64,000 nt of DNA from Crocodylus rhombifer (taxonomy: Eukaryota; Chordata; Crocodylia; Crocodylidae). Of this stretch, positions 42,353 through 54,612 are shown in pieces. Location: NCBI GenBank assembly GCA_038503035.1, contig JAVSML010000975.1:1-64000 (forward strand). Reading direction: 5' to 3'. The notes beneath the pieces are model-generated. The model was not told where the DNA came from. It saw only the letters and a list, made by a program, of their open reading frames with translations, and did not search any database. The position numbers and the translations under genes were made by a program. Positions within the stretch are counted from its first letter, which is position 1. The number at the start of each line of letters is the position of its first letter.

Positions 42353-43170
42353 CTACAAATGAAAGAAAGGATTTTCAAAAAAACACATGAAAGCATACCT
42401 TGAGTATGAATTCTATTATATTTCTATTTGAGTAGTAATATGAACCATGGTACTGCTCTGTAGTTAACCATGCCACCATGGTTCACTATATACCTTTTTC
42501 ACCTACTGTATGATTTCTAGATAAGAAACCAAGATATTTTGATTTAACAACATACATTGTCACTATTAAAGATAATGTGGCTTTTTCTCTCTCCCCTCTT
42601 TCAGCGAAAAGAAAATTCTCCTAACATTTTTTGTAGTTAAAAGGTTCTTTCAATCATAATGAAAATGTCTGACTTTTTATCCCACCAACTCTGGAACTAT
42701 CTTGTTGCAATAATTTTAGACATTGTAGTTAGAGAATAAAATACCCAATGAATACATGGCAGTCACATTTCAGCTGTCAGTGGGGACCTCCAGCTCAAGG
42801 CTCCCTATCCTATCTTGTAACACACAAATCTCCTCCATGAATCGGACAAAAATTCACTCTCACCACTGAGTTATACACAGACTAACTAATAAAACTAAAA
42901 CAAATTCTGTTGGCATTTTTTGCTGCTGTCAACTGGTTATACATAAGCATTGTTAAAACTGGAAGTTATTAAGTTTGACTCAGCACTAAAAAGTAAACCC
43001 AACTAGTTCCCTGCTTCATACGCTTTTTGATTTACTGAGTTCCTCAGGGCCTATTGTTCTCAGCTCTCTTCACACTTTTCAGCTTCTGTGATGTTTCAGA
43101 GTTTTAAATCATGAATTCCCATATGCAAAGAGATGGATTACATGAAACATATGAACTTATGACTTAAATG
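42353..43170. other. CFAP97 intron 1, 3' part
   Basis: AT-rich intron. A small imperfect inverted repeat around ACCATGG occurs at about 42,443-42,486. No exon seen. Confidence 0.4.
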
Positions 43171-43174
43171 TATG

Positions 43175-46100
43175 AACTTGTGGGGGACAGAGGGATCAAT
43201 CTGCTGACCTCACCTGTTGTCTCAGGAAGTCTGCTGCTTGCCCAGAGCCCAAATCCAAGATGTCACAGAGGTATTACAGAGACTCATCTGGCTCCCTGAC
43301 TATTACCTCATGCTGCTCATCCATGTGGGCACCAATGATACTGCCAGGGGAGACCCTAATTAGATCACAAGTGACTACAGGGCTCTGGGTGCAAGGGTGA
43401 AGGGGACAGGGGTTCAGGTGGTGTTCTCTTTGATCCTTCCAGTCAGGGGAAAGGGCCAGGGCAGGAGTGGGTACATCCTGCAGATCAATGCCTGGCTGCA
43501 TAGGTTGTGTCGCCAGCAGGGCTTTGCCTTCTCTGACCATGGGATGATGTTCCAAGAAGAAAGATTGCTGGGAAAAGATGGGATCTACCTGACAAAGAGA
43601 GGTAAGGGCATCTTTGCAGACAGGCTGGCTAACTTACTGAGGAGGAATTTAAACTAGGTTCACTGGGGGATGGAGGCCAAAGCCCTGATATAAGTGGGTG
43701 ACCTGGAGGAAGCAACAAGCAGGAAGGGGCAACAGGGAGATGTTCTCATTCTTCAGAAGAAATGCCTGTACACAAATGTACAGAGCCTGGGAAACAAGCA
43801 GGGAAAACTGGAAGTTCCTGCAGTCACAAAACTATGATATGATTTAAATAGCAGACTTGGTGGGAGTTCGCATGACTGGAGCTCTGTCATGGATGGGTTC
43901 AAACTATTCAGGAATGACAGGTAGGGGAGAAGAGGAGGAGGAGATGCACTTCATGTAAAAGATCCATGTGATTGCTCAGAGCTCCAATATGAGACTAGAG
44001 ATAGGCCTGTTGAAAATCTCTTGGTTAAGGTCAGAAGAGAGAACAACAAGGGTGATGTTGTGGTGGAGGTCCTCTATAGACTGCACCAGAAGGATGTGGT
44101 GGATGTGGCTTTCTTCAAACAGCTAGGGAAAGCTTTCCCATCAGAGGCCCTGGTTCTCATGGGGGATGTCTATCACCCTGAAATCTGTTGCGAAGGCAAT
44201 ACAGCAGTGTGCAGGCAATCCAGGAAGTTTCTAGAGAGTGTTGGGGACAAGTACCTCGTGCAGGTGCTGGAGTGGCCAACTAGAGGCTGTGCTCTTCTTG
44301 ACCTGCTGCTCACAAACATGGAAGAATTGGTGGAGTGTACTAGTAGATGGCAACTTGGGCAGCAGCAACCACACGATGATTGAGTTCAGGATCCTGAGGA
44401 AAAGAAGGATGGAGAGTAGCAAGTAGGGACCCTGGACATCAGAAAAGCAGACTTCAACTCAGGAAATTCATGGGCAGGATCCCCTGGGAAGCCAAACCGA
44501 GGGGGAGAGGAGTCCAGCGGAGCCGGCTATACTTTAAAGAAGCCTTATGGCAAGCACAGGAACAAACCATCCTGATGTGCAGGAAGACTAGCAAGCATGG
44601 CAGACCAGTTCAGCTTAGCAGGGAACTCTTCAGTAAACTAAATCACAAAAAGGAAGCTTATAAGAAGTGGAAACTTAAGCAAACAACTAGGGAGGAGTAT
44701 GAGAGTACTGTTCTGGCATGCAGGGATGAAGTCAGGAAGGTCAACATGCAACTGGAGTTGCAGTTAGCAAGGCATGTGAAGGGCAACAAGAAGTTTCTAC
44801 AAGTATGTCAGTAAGAAGAGGAAGATCAGGGAAAGTCTGGGTCCTTTACTGAATGGGGGAGGCAACCTAGTGACAGAGGACACAGGAAAGGGTGAAGTGT
44901 TCAATACCTTCTTCACCTCAGTCTTCACAGGCAAGGTCTGCTCCCCGACTATTGTACCTGGCAACACAGTTTGAGGAGGAGATGCTCAGCCAACAGGGGC
45001 AAAAGAGCAGGTTAGGGACTATTAAGAAAAGCTGGACATATACAAGTCCATGGGGCTGGGTGGAATGCACCCAAGGGTGCTGAGGGAGCTGACTGATGTG
45101 ATTGCAGAGCCACTGGCCATTATCTTTGAAAACTCATGGCTATCAGGAGAGGTCCCAGATGACTGTAAAAGGGCAAACAGTGCCCATATTTAAGAAAGTG
45201 GAAAAGGAAGATCCAGGGAGCTACACACTAGCCTCACCTCAGTCCCTGGAAAATCATGGAGCAGATCCTCAAGGAACACATTTCTAAGCACATTGAGAAG
45301 AAGGTGATTAGGAACAGTTAACATGGATTCACCACCTGCAAGTCATGCCTTACCAACCTGCTTGCCTTCTATGATGAGATGACTTGCTCTGTGGTTGCAG
45401 GGAGACCAGTGGATGTGGTATACCTAGATTTTAGCAAGGTTTTTGATGTTGTCTCCCACAACATTCTTACAGGCAAGCTAAGGAAATACGGGCTGGATGA
45501 ATGGATGGTAAGATGGATAGAAAATTAGCTGGAGCATCAGGCTGAGAGGCTCAATGTCTAGCTGGCAGCTGGCATGAAGTGGAGTACCCCCGGGGCTGGT
45601 TGTGAGGCCGGTTTTATTCAATATTCTCATCAATGACCTGGAAGATGGCACAGAGTGCACACTCAACAAGTCTGCAGATGACACCAAGCTGGAGGGAGCA
45701 GTAGATATGCTGGAGGGGAGGGCTAGGATTCAGAGACGTACAAGAAGTGGAGGATTGGGCCAAAAGAAATCTCATGAGGTTCAAACAAGGACAAATGCTA
45801 AGTCCTGCACTTTGGATGGAAGAATCCCATGCACCAGTACAGGCTGGGGGCTAACTGGTTGGGCAGCAGTGCTGCAGAAATGGACTTGGAGGTTACAGTG
45901 GACAAAAAGCTGAATATGAGCCAACAGTCTGGCCTTGTTGCCAAGAAGGCCAACAGCATACTGGGCTACACTGGTAGAAAGCGCTGGGAACAGGTCAAGG
46001 GAAGTGATTATTTCCCTCTAGTCAGCACTGGTGAGACCACATCTGGAATACTGTGGTCAGTTTGGGCGCCTAGTACAGAAAGGACATGGACAAATTGGAG

Positions 46101-46530
46101 AGTCCACTGGAGGGCAATTGAAGTGGTGAGGGCCCTGGGGTACACGACTTCTGAGAAGAGGCTGAGAGAACTGGGCTTGTTTAGTCTAGAGAAAAGACTG
46201 TGAGGGGATTTAATAGCAGTCTTCAGCTACCTGAAGGTGGGTTCAAAAGATGATGGAGCCAAACTGTTCTCAGCAGTGGCAGATGACAGAACAAGGAGCA
46301 AGAAAAGTTTAGGTTAGAAAATTCTTCCTGACATCTCACTAGGAGGGTAGTAAAACACTAGAACAAGTTACCTGGAAAGGTGGTGGAATCTCTATCCTTG
46401 GAGGTTTTTAAGAAACGGATAGACAAAGCCTTGGTTTGGATGATCTAGTTGGGTATGGTCTTCCTTTGAGCAGGGGGCTGGACTAGATGTGATGTCCTGA
46501 GGTCCCTTCCAACCCTAATCTTCTATGAAT
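43175..46530 (+). mobile_element. CR1 LINE with ORF1 esterase relic and ORF2, inactive
   Basis: The most complete LINE here. The ORF1 C-terminus (about 43,180-43,657, one frame with a TAG at 43,361) carries the SGNH-esterase block HVGTND (43,322-43,339). The final DxxH block reads DGIY (43,577-43,588), so the catalytic His is lost. ORF2 endonuclease text follows at 44,021-44,383 (VLMGDVYHPEICCEGN). RT remnants run to about 45,700, with SADD in place of FADD at 45,671-45,682. The 3' end is CTTCCAACCCTAATCTTCTA near 46,525. Many frame breaks. The 5' boundary is approximate. Confidence 0.88.
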
Positions 46531-46814
46531 TGGAGCATCAAGAAATCGGAGATTTTGCTGTGATTCTACAGCCCACAAAACCAAGGCAGCTATAGGAGAC
46601 CCAGTAAGCCAGACATGTCCCCTAAACTTCCTAAGATCTGCAAAGCAAATAAGAAGCAGGGGGAAGACTGTGGAGCAATTAAAAAAAAAAGTCTGAAAAA
46701 GAGCTGAACTCCTCCCAGAGCATTAGAAATAAGGACCACAATCAAGACAAAACATTAAATCACTATATCGGCTGCAGGAGTTTCGCTCATATGCATTTTT
46801 TTCTTTAGCAATCT

Positions 46815-46975
46815 CTTTTATTAGACCAACTAGATTTCTGCAAAAATTTTCTTTTATTGCAATTAAAGATTTTTTTTTGCAAAAATCTAGTTAGTCTAAT
46901 AAAAGATGTCACCTCTACTACGAGTTCTGATTCCTTTTGCCTCTAGACCAGTATGGATACAACCTGGATACCTTC
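46815..46975. mobile_element. Palindromic MITE-like element
   Basis: CTTTTATTAGACCAACTAG at 46,815 pairs with CTAGTTAGTCTAATAAAAG ending at 46,905 as near-perfect inverted arms. The right side continues to a GACCAGTATGGATACAACC end related to the one at 52,964. Non-coding. Confidence 0.6.
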
Positions 46976-47215
46976 ATGCCATCTATGACACCCAGCCTCC
47001 AAATGCACTCTTAAAAAAGAAATGTAATGGCAAAACACTTTGGTATATTAACAACTTTATAAATAAATATTTAAAAGATGAAAAGCGATGGCTACTTTAT
47101 ATTTAATAAATATTTAAAAAACAGGATATGTAAAAGCTCATATTCAATAGTCCCAAAACAACTTGAATTGAGATTCCTTTTTATTTACAGACAGCTTTCA
47201 TATGATAGATGCCCA

Positions 47216-47290
47216 TCTTGCTGGGGTCATGTGACCCCAGCTGTCTTTCCTGCCCACGTGCAGGGGGACCAAACCCAATGATTTGGGTAC
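47216..47290 (+). mobile_element. CR1 3'-end fragment
   Basis: CTTGCTGGGGTCATGTGACC, TCTTTCCTGCCCACG and CAATGATTTGGGTACCCC correspond to the last 70-80 bases of the CR1 3' end. It abuts a GC-rich palindrome. Confidence 0.65.
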
Positions 47291-47299
47291 CCCTGCACC

Positions 47300-48215
47300 T
47301 TGACAGGTGTGCTGCCCCCGGTCACCATCTTGGGACCAATGTCCGGAGCAAGCACAGGCAGCTCCAGGCAGGCCGCAAGCAACTGCACTGTGGGGTGCCA
47401 GGCATGGGGCAGGGAGGGGCTGCTTTCTCCCTGCCCCCCCCAGCGCTCAGCACCACCTTGTAACCCAGGCCCACTCTCAGGCTGGCAGTGGGGTGGGTTA
47501 CAAGCTGGTGCTGAGCACGGGGAAAAGTGGCCCCTTGCCTGCCCTATGGTCAGTGCCCCATGCTGTAGCCACCTGCAGCCTGCATGAGGCTGCCTGTGCC
47601 TGCTCTGGACAGTTCTGCATGGGCTGTGAGCACCTGCAGCACGGGGCGCCAGCCATGGGGCAGGCGAGGAGCCACCCTTCCCAATGCTCAGCATCAGCTT
47701 CTTCCCTGCCGGCAAGCAGGGGGTCAGGACTGTCTGCTGCCATCTGCCTGTACTGTGGGACTGGGGGGCACTGGGTGTGAGCAGGCAGGGAGCCAGTGGG
47801 AGCACAGGGCCCACATCGGTGTCCTGGGGCCAGTGCCAGTGGGGCTCAGACCAGGGTGGCAGGAGCGCAGGGTCCCAGCTGGCAGGGGCTCTATGGTGCC
47901 AAGCCAGCTCCCCCCTCCCTGCTGGTGCAACCCAGCTCAGCTCCACAGACCCCTGCCAGCCTGTGCCCTACTCTGGGCCCCATCTGTGCTGGCCCTGGGA
48001 CACTGGTCCCAAGACGGTGACCAGGGGGCAGGGCACCTGTCAACGGGCAGGGCTACCCATACGGCCTTTGACAACCTGCCAAAACTGGGTAAGCAGCCCT
48101 CAACGCAAAATAATTGCCCATCCCTATTCTAAAAAGTTGTGCGCAAGAGGCCCTTGACAGCTCACCAAAGCGCATTAAATGGCCCTCCAGCCAAAATAAC
48201 TGCCCACCCTGATTT
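47300..48215. mobile_element. GC-rich foldback composite with hAT-like right ends
   Basis: Arms 47,300-47,356 and 47,984-48,043 pair (GACAGGTG and CACCTGTC at the ends). A second, inner pair is 47,446-47,467 with 47,494-47,516. To the right, AATTGCCCATCCCTA (48,112-48,129) and TAACTGCCCACCCTG (about 48,198-48,212) look like two hAT right ends. No matching left end was found, so the structure is rearranged or truncated. The open frames here are shadows. Confidence 0.5.
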
Positions 48216-50446
48216 AACCCACCACATCTGCCACACAGTATGGTTACTGAAAATGTCAAAACCCATGGCTGAGAGAATTCAGACCTTCCTGTCTCAAAAA
48301 CACATACCCTGAATATTTGAACTACGGAAGAATTATTTTTAGCAATAAAAACAGTTCAAGCACATTTCCACAATCCTGTCTTACTCAAGAGACTGTGGCG
48401 GTAACACATTATCATTCAGAACATTGCCAGTATCACTCAGAATATCACTCTCTTCCATTCTTCAGGCAAAATCTCTTAAATACTTTAATCTTCATATTAA
48501 GAACAGATGCCATTGGTCACCTTTTTCACCACTCTTCTTGGGTACTTCCAGACTAAACATTAATTGAATTTCATACCATCATTAAAACAAATGAGAACAG
48601 TCTAAGTTGGAGATTTTTATTTTATTTTATGCTCTCACCCACCTAAGACACATACCTTTAGACAAACAGGATCAACATATTGTAGGTAACCAGGAATTTT
48701 TCAGAGACAGTAACCTAATTAAACATACTATTTTTTAGTAAGACTTTATGTGAAATACACATTTTCATTCATGTTTCAACTGTTAGACTATAGAAATAAG
48801 TCAAATTCTGCAGTCGTAGTAAAAATGTGACTAAACCCCAGTCCGTATCCCAGATCTCCAATGTTAATAGCTATTAAAAGAAAATATTCTTGCTGGTGTA
48901 TACTTGTCCATCCAACCATCAACTTCTTACCAAACATCAAATGTTTATACAAGCCTGTATCTTGGGAACCCAGTAAATAGTCAATGAAAAATTCAATGAG
49001 AGTACAGTAAAGTCATGCTCATTAAATTCTTGTTGGACCAGAGCTCTATGCAATATCCTCAAATTATACAATCAACCAGTTGCTCATCCTAACAATTAGT
49101 AAGAAACAATAATCTTCTACCACCTCCCAAGTTTTAACAAAAAGAAACAAAATCTCATCCAGACTAGTTTCTGAAGTATTTTTATAGTTTTAACTGCACA
49201 AATGTAGCAAGTTTTTCATATATCTGTCACCTGCCTTACCCCTCAGAAGATCAATTTGGAGGTGGGATCCACTAATGGATCCCTCTGGATATCTGGCATA
49301 ATATTAAATATTACCAAAGTGAGGCGTAATCTTAAACAACTGATGTGTGCCTGAAACCTAATATTCACTGTAACTAAATTATTTGTGTGATTATACATTA
49401 CTTTTCCATAATATTGTTTAAAACCTTTGTGAAGTATATGACAACAAAAAGCATCCAAGCTACCATATTTTCTAACATACAACACCCTCCCCCAAAAACC
49501 CCAAACCCCAACAACTTAGGATGCATGTATTAAGCATGAAAACTTTTCTTTGCTGAAAAGGTAGCATGCCTGGAGACACTGTGCATGATATGCAGCTGCC
49601 AAGATGGCCCAGCAAGCTGAAGGGGCAGACTCCTGTGTTAAACCTCCAGACAAAGCTATTGGCTAACCACTGTAGCTTGCGTTTAAAGCAGAAAGTGAGC
49701 TGCTGGTAGTATCTTGATGAGACCTGTGATGTGGAAAACTTTATTTACAGGAACTTATACAAAGAACTACTTACATTAGAGAAATAACAGTCTTGCCACT
49801 GCCCTTACAAGGGTCTGGGTCCTAACCATTTGTGACAAAGTCCTCCTGGGAACAGAGACACAATTCTACATCAGGCAACTGGCAATGGGCAACACTGCCA
49901 TTGCTCACTAGTCCAAATTTCTGGACCTAGGGGGAGCCCTGCTGGCCAGATAACAAGGCTCCATGCGCCAGCAATGGTCTGCCAAATATTTGGAAACATT
50001 GTTCTATGGTATTTCAACAGGAAAAGGGATTAGTTAAGTTTCTTGAAAGGATAAATCTGATCATCCCTCTGAGGCTTTGTATTAGACTGATCAAAACTGA
50101 AATACAGAAGGTAGCACATTGAAACTCCTGGCACACATTCATTTAAAGGCTGGATGCACAATTCTAGAATTGGTATCAGATCCCAATCATATCACTACTA
50201 CTTGCTAGTACAGGGGGAATCCAGGATCAGAATCAGGATACTAAGCTCCCGGTGCACCAGAAAATTGAAAGCAGGATGCCCTGTGAACTCAGGCTTTATG
50301 GTGGGGGGGACCATGCCATAAGTTCAGTTCAAGGCACAATGGAAACCAACCATGAAATTACTACACATTTTTGTAGAATAATTTTCTGGTTGATTTTACA
50401 TTTTGTGGCAGCATTAATGGCCTGAACATTTACCATTGGGATACCA
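48216..50446. other. CFAP97 intron 1 segment, nothing recognised
   Basis: AT-rich DNA without coding or named repeat features. A C/A-rich stretch lies at about 49,480-49,515. Confidence 0.4.
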
Positions 50447-50454
50447 TTTAACAC

Positions 50455-52791
50455 CAAGGTTCCCTCTAAGGTATATGCCATGCACAAGTAAAAATCTTGC
50501 CGTGCACAAACTTTTTAACACCCGCCTAAAGGAGCTGGGCACAGAGTGCGCTGGAGGCACCAAGGCCGGCGTGGAACACTTACCGAAGGTAAGCTCCTCA
50601 CCAGAGGACTGGAAGAGGGCCAACGTGGTTCCCATCTTCAAAAAAGGGAGGAAGGAGGACCCAGGAAACTATAGGCCAGTTAGACTTACCTTGAGCCTGG
50701 GTAAGCATTTTGAGAGAATTATCTTGGCACATGTGCACGAGGGGCCAGTGGGGGATGTTATGCTTAGGGATAATCAACACAGGTTCATCAGAGGCAGGTC
50801 CTGTCAGACCAATCTGGTGACCTTCTATGACCAGGTCACCAAATCTTTAGATGAAGGGGTAGCAGTGGATGTAGTCTTTCTGGATTTTAGGAAGGCCTTC
50901 AACACTCTCACCCCATTCTCATTAAAAAACTGGGGAACTGTGGTGTAGACACCTACACAGACAAATGGGTCGCCAACTGGCTGGAGGGTTGCACCCAGAG
51001 AGTGGTGGTGGATGGATCATTTTCAGCCTGGAGGGATGTGGGCAGTGGGGTTCCGCAGGGCTTGGTCCTTGGGCCCGCACTGTTCAACATCTTCATCAGT
51101 GACTTGGACGAGGGGGTAAAAAGCACCCTGTTCAAATTTGCTGATGACACTAAGATGTGGGGGCATGTGGGCATGCTAGAACGAAGGAATAGGCTCCAAT
51201 TGGACCTAGACAGGCTACAGGGGTGGGCGGATGAGAATAGGATGGGATTCAACACTGACAAGTGCAAGGTGATGCACCTGGGGAGGAAGAACCAGCACCA
51301 TACCTACAGGCTGGGGAACTCCCTTCTCGTCAGTGCAGAGGCAGAAAAGGATCTTGGAGTCGTCATTGATGCCAAGATGAACATGGGCCAGCAGTGTGGG
51401 GATGCAGTCAGGAAAGCCAACCATACCTTGTCATGCATCCACAGATGCATGTTGAGCAGGTCCAAGGAGGTGATCCTCCCCCTCTGTGCAACACTGGTCA
51501 GGCCGCAGCCAGAGTACTGCGTCCAGTTCTGGGTGCTGCATTTCAAGAGGGATGTGGACAACATGGAGAGGGTCCAGAAGAGGGCCACTCGCATGATTGG
51601 GGGCAGCAGGGCAGGCCCTATGAGGAGAGGCTACGGGACCTGAACCTGTTCAGCTTCCACAAGAGAAGGCTAAGGGGGGATCTAGTGGCCTGTTACAAAC
51701 TAGTCAGAGGGGACCAGCAGGCACTGGGGGAGTCCCTGTTCCCCCAAGTACTACCAGGAATGACCAGAAATAATGGTCACAAGCTCACAGAGGGTAGATT
51801 CAGATTAGACATCAGGAGGCGCTACTTCGCTGTCAGGGCGGCTAGGACCTGGAACCAACTTCCAAGTGAAGTGGCGCTGGCTCCTACCCTGGGGGTCTTT
51901 AAGACAAAGCTAGATAATCACCTTGCTGGGGTTGTTTGACCCCAGTACTCTTTCCTGCCATGGCAGGGGGTCAGACTTGATGATTTGCTCAGGTCCCTTC
52001 CAACCCTACTAACTGTGAAACTATGAAACTTTAGGGCAGGCAGCGACTCCTCCCCGAGGTGGGACAGGGGCTGGGGCTGGCACAGGCTCCGGGGAACTGC
52101 TCCACACCCCCACATTGCCTCAGGGTGGGAGGAGGCACACAGTGTCAGGGCTGGGGAGCAGAGCAGTCCCCCAGAGCCAGCGGAGCCCGCACCAGCCCCC
52201 ATCTGTACATACGTGTGTGTGTGCACATGCATGCGCACTGATGCATACTGTGGTTGTCTAAACTTCAACACAAGAGCTCAGCAAAGGGGAAGTACTGACA
52301 AGATACCAATATTTCCTCCTAGAAATATATGCCATTTGAGAATACAGAGGTGAACAAGATAAAAACTCAGTAATCATAAGCTGATTTTTTTCTCCCCAGT
52401 CTGATATCCACACTTAATGGCATTAATCTGGACATTCAAAGTGAAGGGAAAACCATGACACACAAATGGGATCAGCAAATATTTTAAGTGATGAGATATA
52501 CTTTTAATGACAGCAGAGCTATTGATGATTTGGCTCCAGACCATATTTCATGTGCCTGTCTTATGCTCTTGTCTTACCCTAATTGAATGGCGCTCAACCT
52601 CCAGGCAACAGAGCCGGGTCACCTGGCCTGCAGGCTCCCTAAAGGTCTAGAAATTTGACAGCAGGGGAATGGCAGCACTGTTAATACAATTTCACTCTCC
52701 TTAGGGACACTTACCAGTGGACTGCACCAAAAGGGGGAGATGGGACCAAAGCGGCACGCTCACAGACCACTACTCCTTAGAGGGAACACTG
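50455..52791. mobile_element. hAT-type element with perfect 8-bp target duplication, split by a CR1
   Basis: Left end CAAGGTTCCCTCTAAGG (from 50,455) and right end in reverse CAGTGTTCCCTCTAAGG (to 52,791) match at 15 of 17. The 8-mer TTTAACAC flanks both sides exactly (50,447-50,454 and 52,792-52,799). Without the inserted CR1 the element is about 0.9 kb and shows no transposase. Confidence 0.85.
50596..52031 (+). mobile_element. CR1 LINE (RT and 3' end) nested in a hAT element
   Basis: Begins in ORF2 at EDWKRANVVPIFKKGRKEDP. Frames: 50,436-50,948 (part) and 51,002-51,643 with GVPQGLVLGPALFNIFISD and an intact FADD box (51,137-51,148). It then shifts to a C-terminal frame ending near 51,939 (FRLDIRRRYFAVRAARTWNQ). 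The 3' terminus is CTTCCAACCCTACTAACTGT. Frameshifts near 50,930 and 51,600 make it inactive. Confidence 0.92.
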
Positions 52792-52963
52792 TTTAACACA
52801 TGATTATTAAGTTAATCATGCCCTGCATGTAATGGTTGCCAGGGGCCTGAGGAAGACCTCTATCAGATTTGGCTATTTGTTTTTTCTGTTCATTAAGACA
52901 TTTCTCCTGCTGAGCAGCATTGTTATGATAAACACAGACACTTGATATTTAACAGAGAGTTAG

Positions 52964-53163
52964 TTACCCACGTTAGTCTGAAATCAGGCAGAAGGCAGGG
53001 TAGGGTGGCACCTCAAATGCCAACTCATTCAGAAATACATAAGCTTTTGTAGGCAAAAGCCTACTTCATGAAAGCATATATTACTGTTATATCAAACAAC
53101 ATTAGAACAAGGCAAGGTATAAACTATCTGCTGAAGTAGGCTTTCGCCCACAAAAGTGTATGC
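52964..53163. mobile_element. Palindromic MITE-like element
   Basis: Left end AGAGAGTTAGTTACCCACG leads into a GGTGGCACCT block and an arm ACATAAGCTTTTGTAGGC (53,037) that pairs with the reverse arm at 53,131-53,162. This is the familiar reptile MITE style ending in AAGCTTATG-type text. Superfamily not assigned. Confidence 0.6.
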
Positions 53164-53455
53164 CAGTGATTCTAAACCAGGGTGCCACAGTACCCTGAAG
53201 TGCCTTGAGATCCTTTCAAGGCTGCCACACAACGTTACCACTGGTAGGCGTGCAAACGTGGTGCACATGATAAACCCACAGATTTCAAAGAAAAATCCAT
53301 AACATTAAAAATGTTCAGCCCTGTGCTAGTCTTTCTGAGTTCTTCACAACAGAACAATAATAAAGCAATTCTTCTTTAGTTTAACCGCCCCCCCCCCCGC
53401 AAGAACTGGCATTTTCTAAGGGGTGCCTGAAGTCTAAAAAGGCCAGGAACCACTG
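53164..53455. mobile_element. Non-autonomous hAT element, copy 2 of a pair
   Basis: Left end CAGTGATTCTAAACCAGGG, right end GGCCAGGAACCACTG. The interior matches the copy at 22,573-22,851. Flanking 8-mers GTGTATGC and TCTTAAGT do not match, so one flank has changed or the junction is rearranged. It directly adjoins a MITE arm. Confidence 0.7.
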
Positions 53456-53716
53456 TCTTAAGTCTTTCTTAGCAAGTTAAGGCAGGATGGCACCTGAAAG
53501 ACTGACTCCTGGTCGATATTTAATGGAACTATTTGAATGCCTCATGTTTAGAGCCTGAACATTAGAAATGAAAAACATTACCCCACACCTTCATATCTAA
53601 ATCCTAGTCTGAATGAAGTTATACCCTGCAGCAAATCACTACCAAAGAACTAACAATTTGGTAGCAACATTTTCCATGCTACAAGAAACCAGCTTCACCA
53701 GAACCATGTTTAAGAG

Positions 53717-54103
53717 CAGGGGTGCTCAACTGGTGGCCTATGACAGGTTAAGGAGCACCCCCTAAACTACTTTTCAGCCACCACTTCCCCTATTACCGTG
53801 GCTGCAACAGCAACCCAAGTCTTGGGCTCCCCCTCCATCTTCTGTGTTCTGCACCGGCCCTAGGAGGAGGTATGGCACAGCAGTGGTAGAGGTGAGCACC
53901 TACACAGGTGTGCACTGCAATGGTGCAAGGAGCATCCACGTGGGTTTATTCCAGTCGTGGGGGGTATGTCTGTGTGGGCACACACTGCAGTAGAGTTGGG
54001 AGGTGTGGGTGTGTAGTGTAGCGGGGGAGCATCCAGGTGGTGCCTGCTGGTGCAGCCTGTGGGACATGCAGCCCCCCAGCCACTTAGGACTTGAGCAGCC
54101 CTA
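53717..54103. mobile_element. Non-autonomous hAT element with perfect 8-bp target duplication
   Basis: Left end CAGGGGTGCTCAAC and right end in reverse TAGGGCTGCTCAAG. The 8-mer TTTAAGAG flanks both sides exactly (53,709-53,716 and 54,104-54,111). 387 bp with a GC-rich interior and no coding capacity. Confidence 0.85.
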
Positions 54104-54612
54104 TTTAAGAGAATCAAAACAGAGCCAAATTTCTAGGAGTTAAATGCTACAACATGGCCACAAAATGGTTGCTGCTATGTAGATGAGAGACATCTTAAAG
54201 CATCTGATTTTTCTCAACATGCTTTAAAAACTATAGAGCAGGCAGAATATCAGAAGCACAAAAGGAATCACTGTCCTTTTTGTAACAGTCTCACCCACCC
54301 ACCCATTTCCCTGAAATGCTTATCAAAGGACAAATTGCAACTGATTTTCAGTTGCACAAATTGGAACTCTTTCAAATGATTTTAGCTGGTCTGCAGAGAG
54401 CGTGCATGTGCACTTCCAATGCTCGCAGCAAATCAGGATACTAGAAGGTATTTCTTTGTGGGGTGCCCAGATACCACGTGATGGGCAAGTCGTAGCTACT
54501 CAGTGTCACCCAGGCTGGTGCTGCTCCTACCAAGTTTTTGGGACAGAGAGCAATGCAAATGGCATGGGGTAAGACAGAGAAAGCCACTGCAGGTGAATTC
54601 TGAAGGAGTAGG

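Noticed and set aside
47227..47946. 239-codon - strand open frame and overlapping + strand frames
   Set aside because: Within the palindromic GC-rich composite. Frames are open on both strands because stop codons are rare there.
53156..53463. Target duplication around the hAT copy at 53,164
   Set aside because: The 8-mers on the two sides (GTGTATGC, TCTTAAGT) do not match at the boundaries set by the inverted ends.
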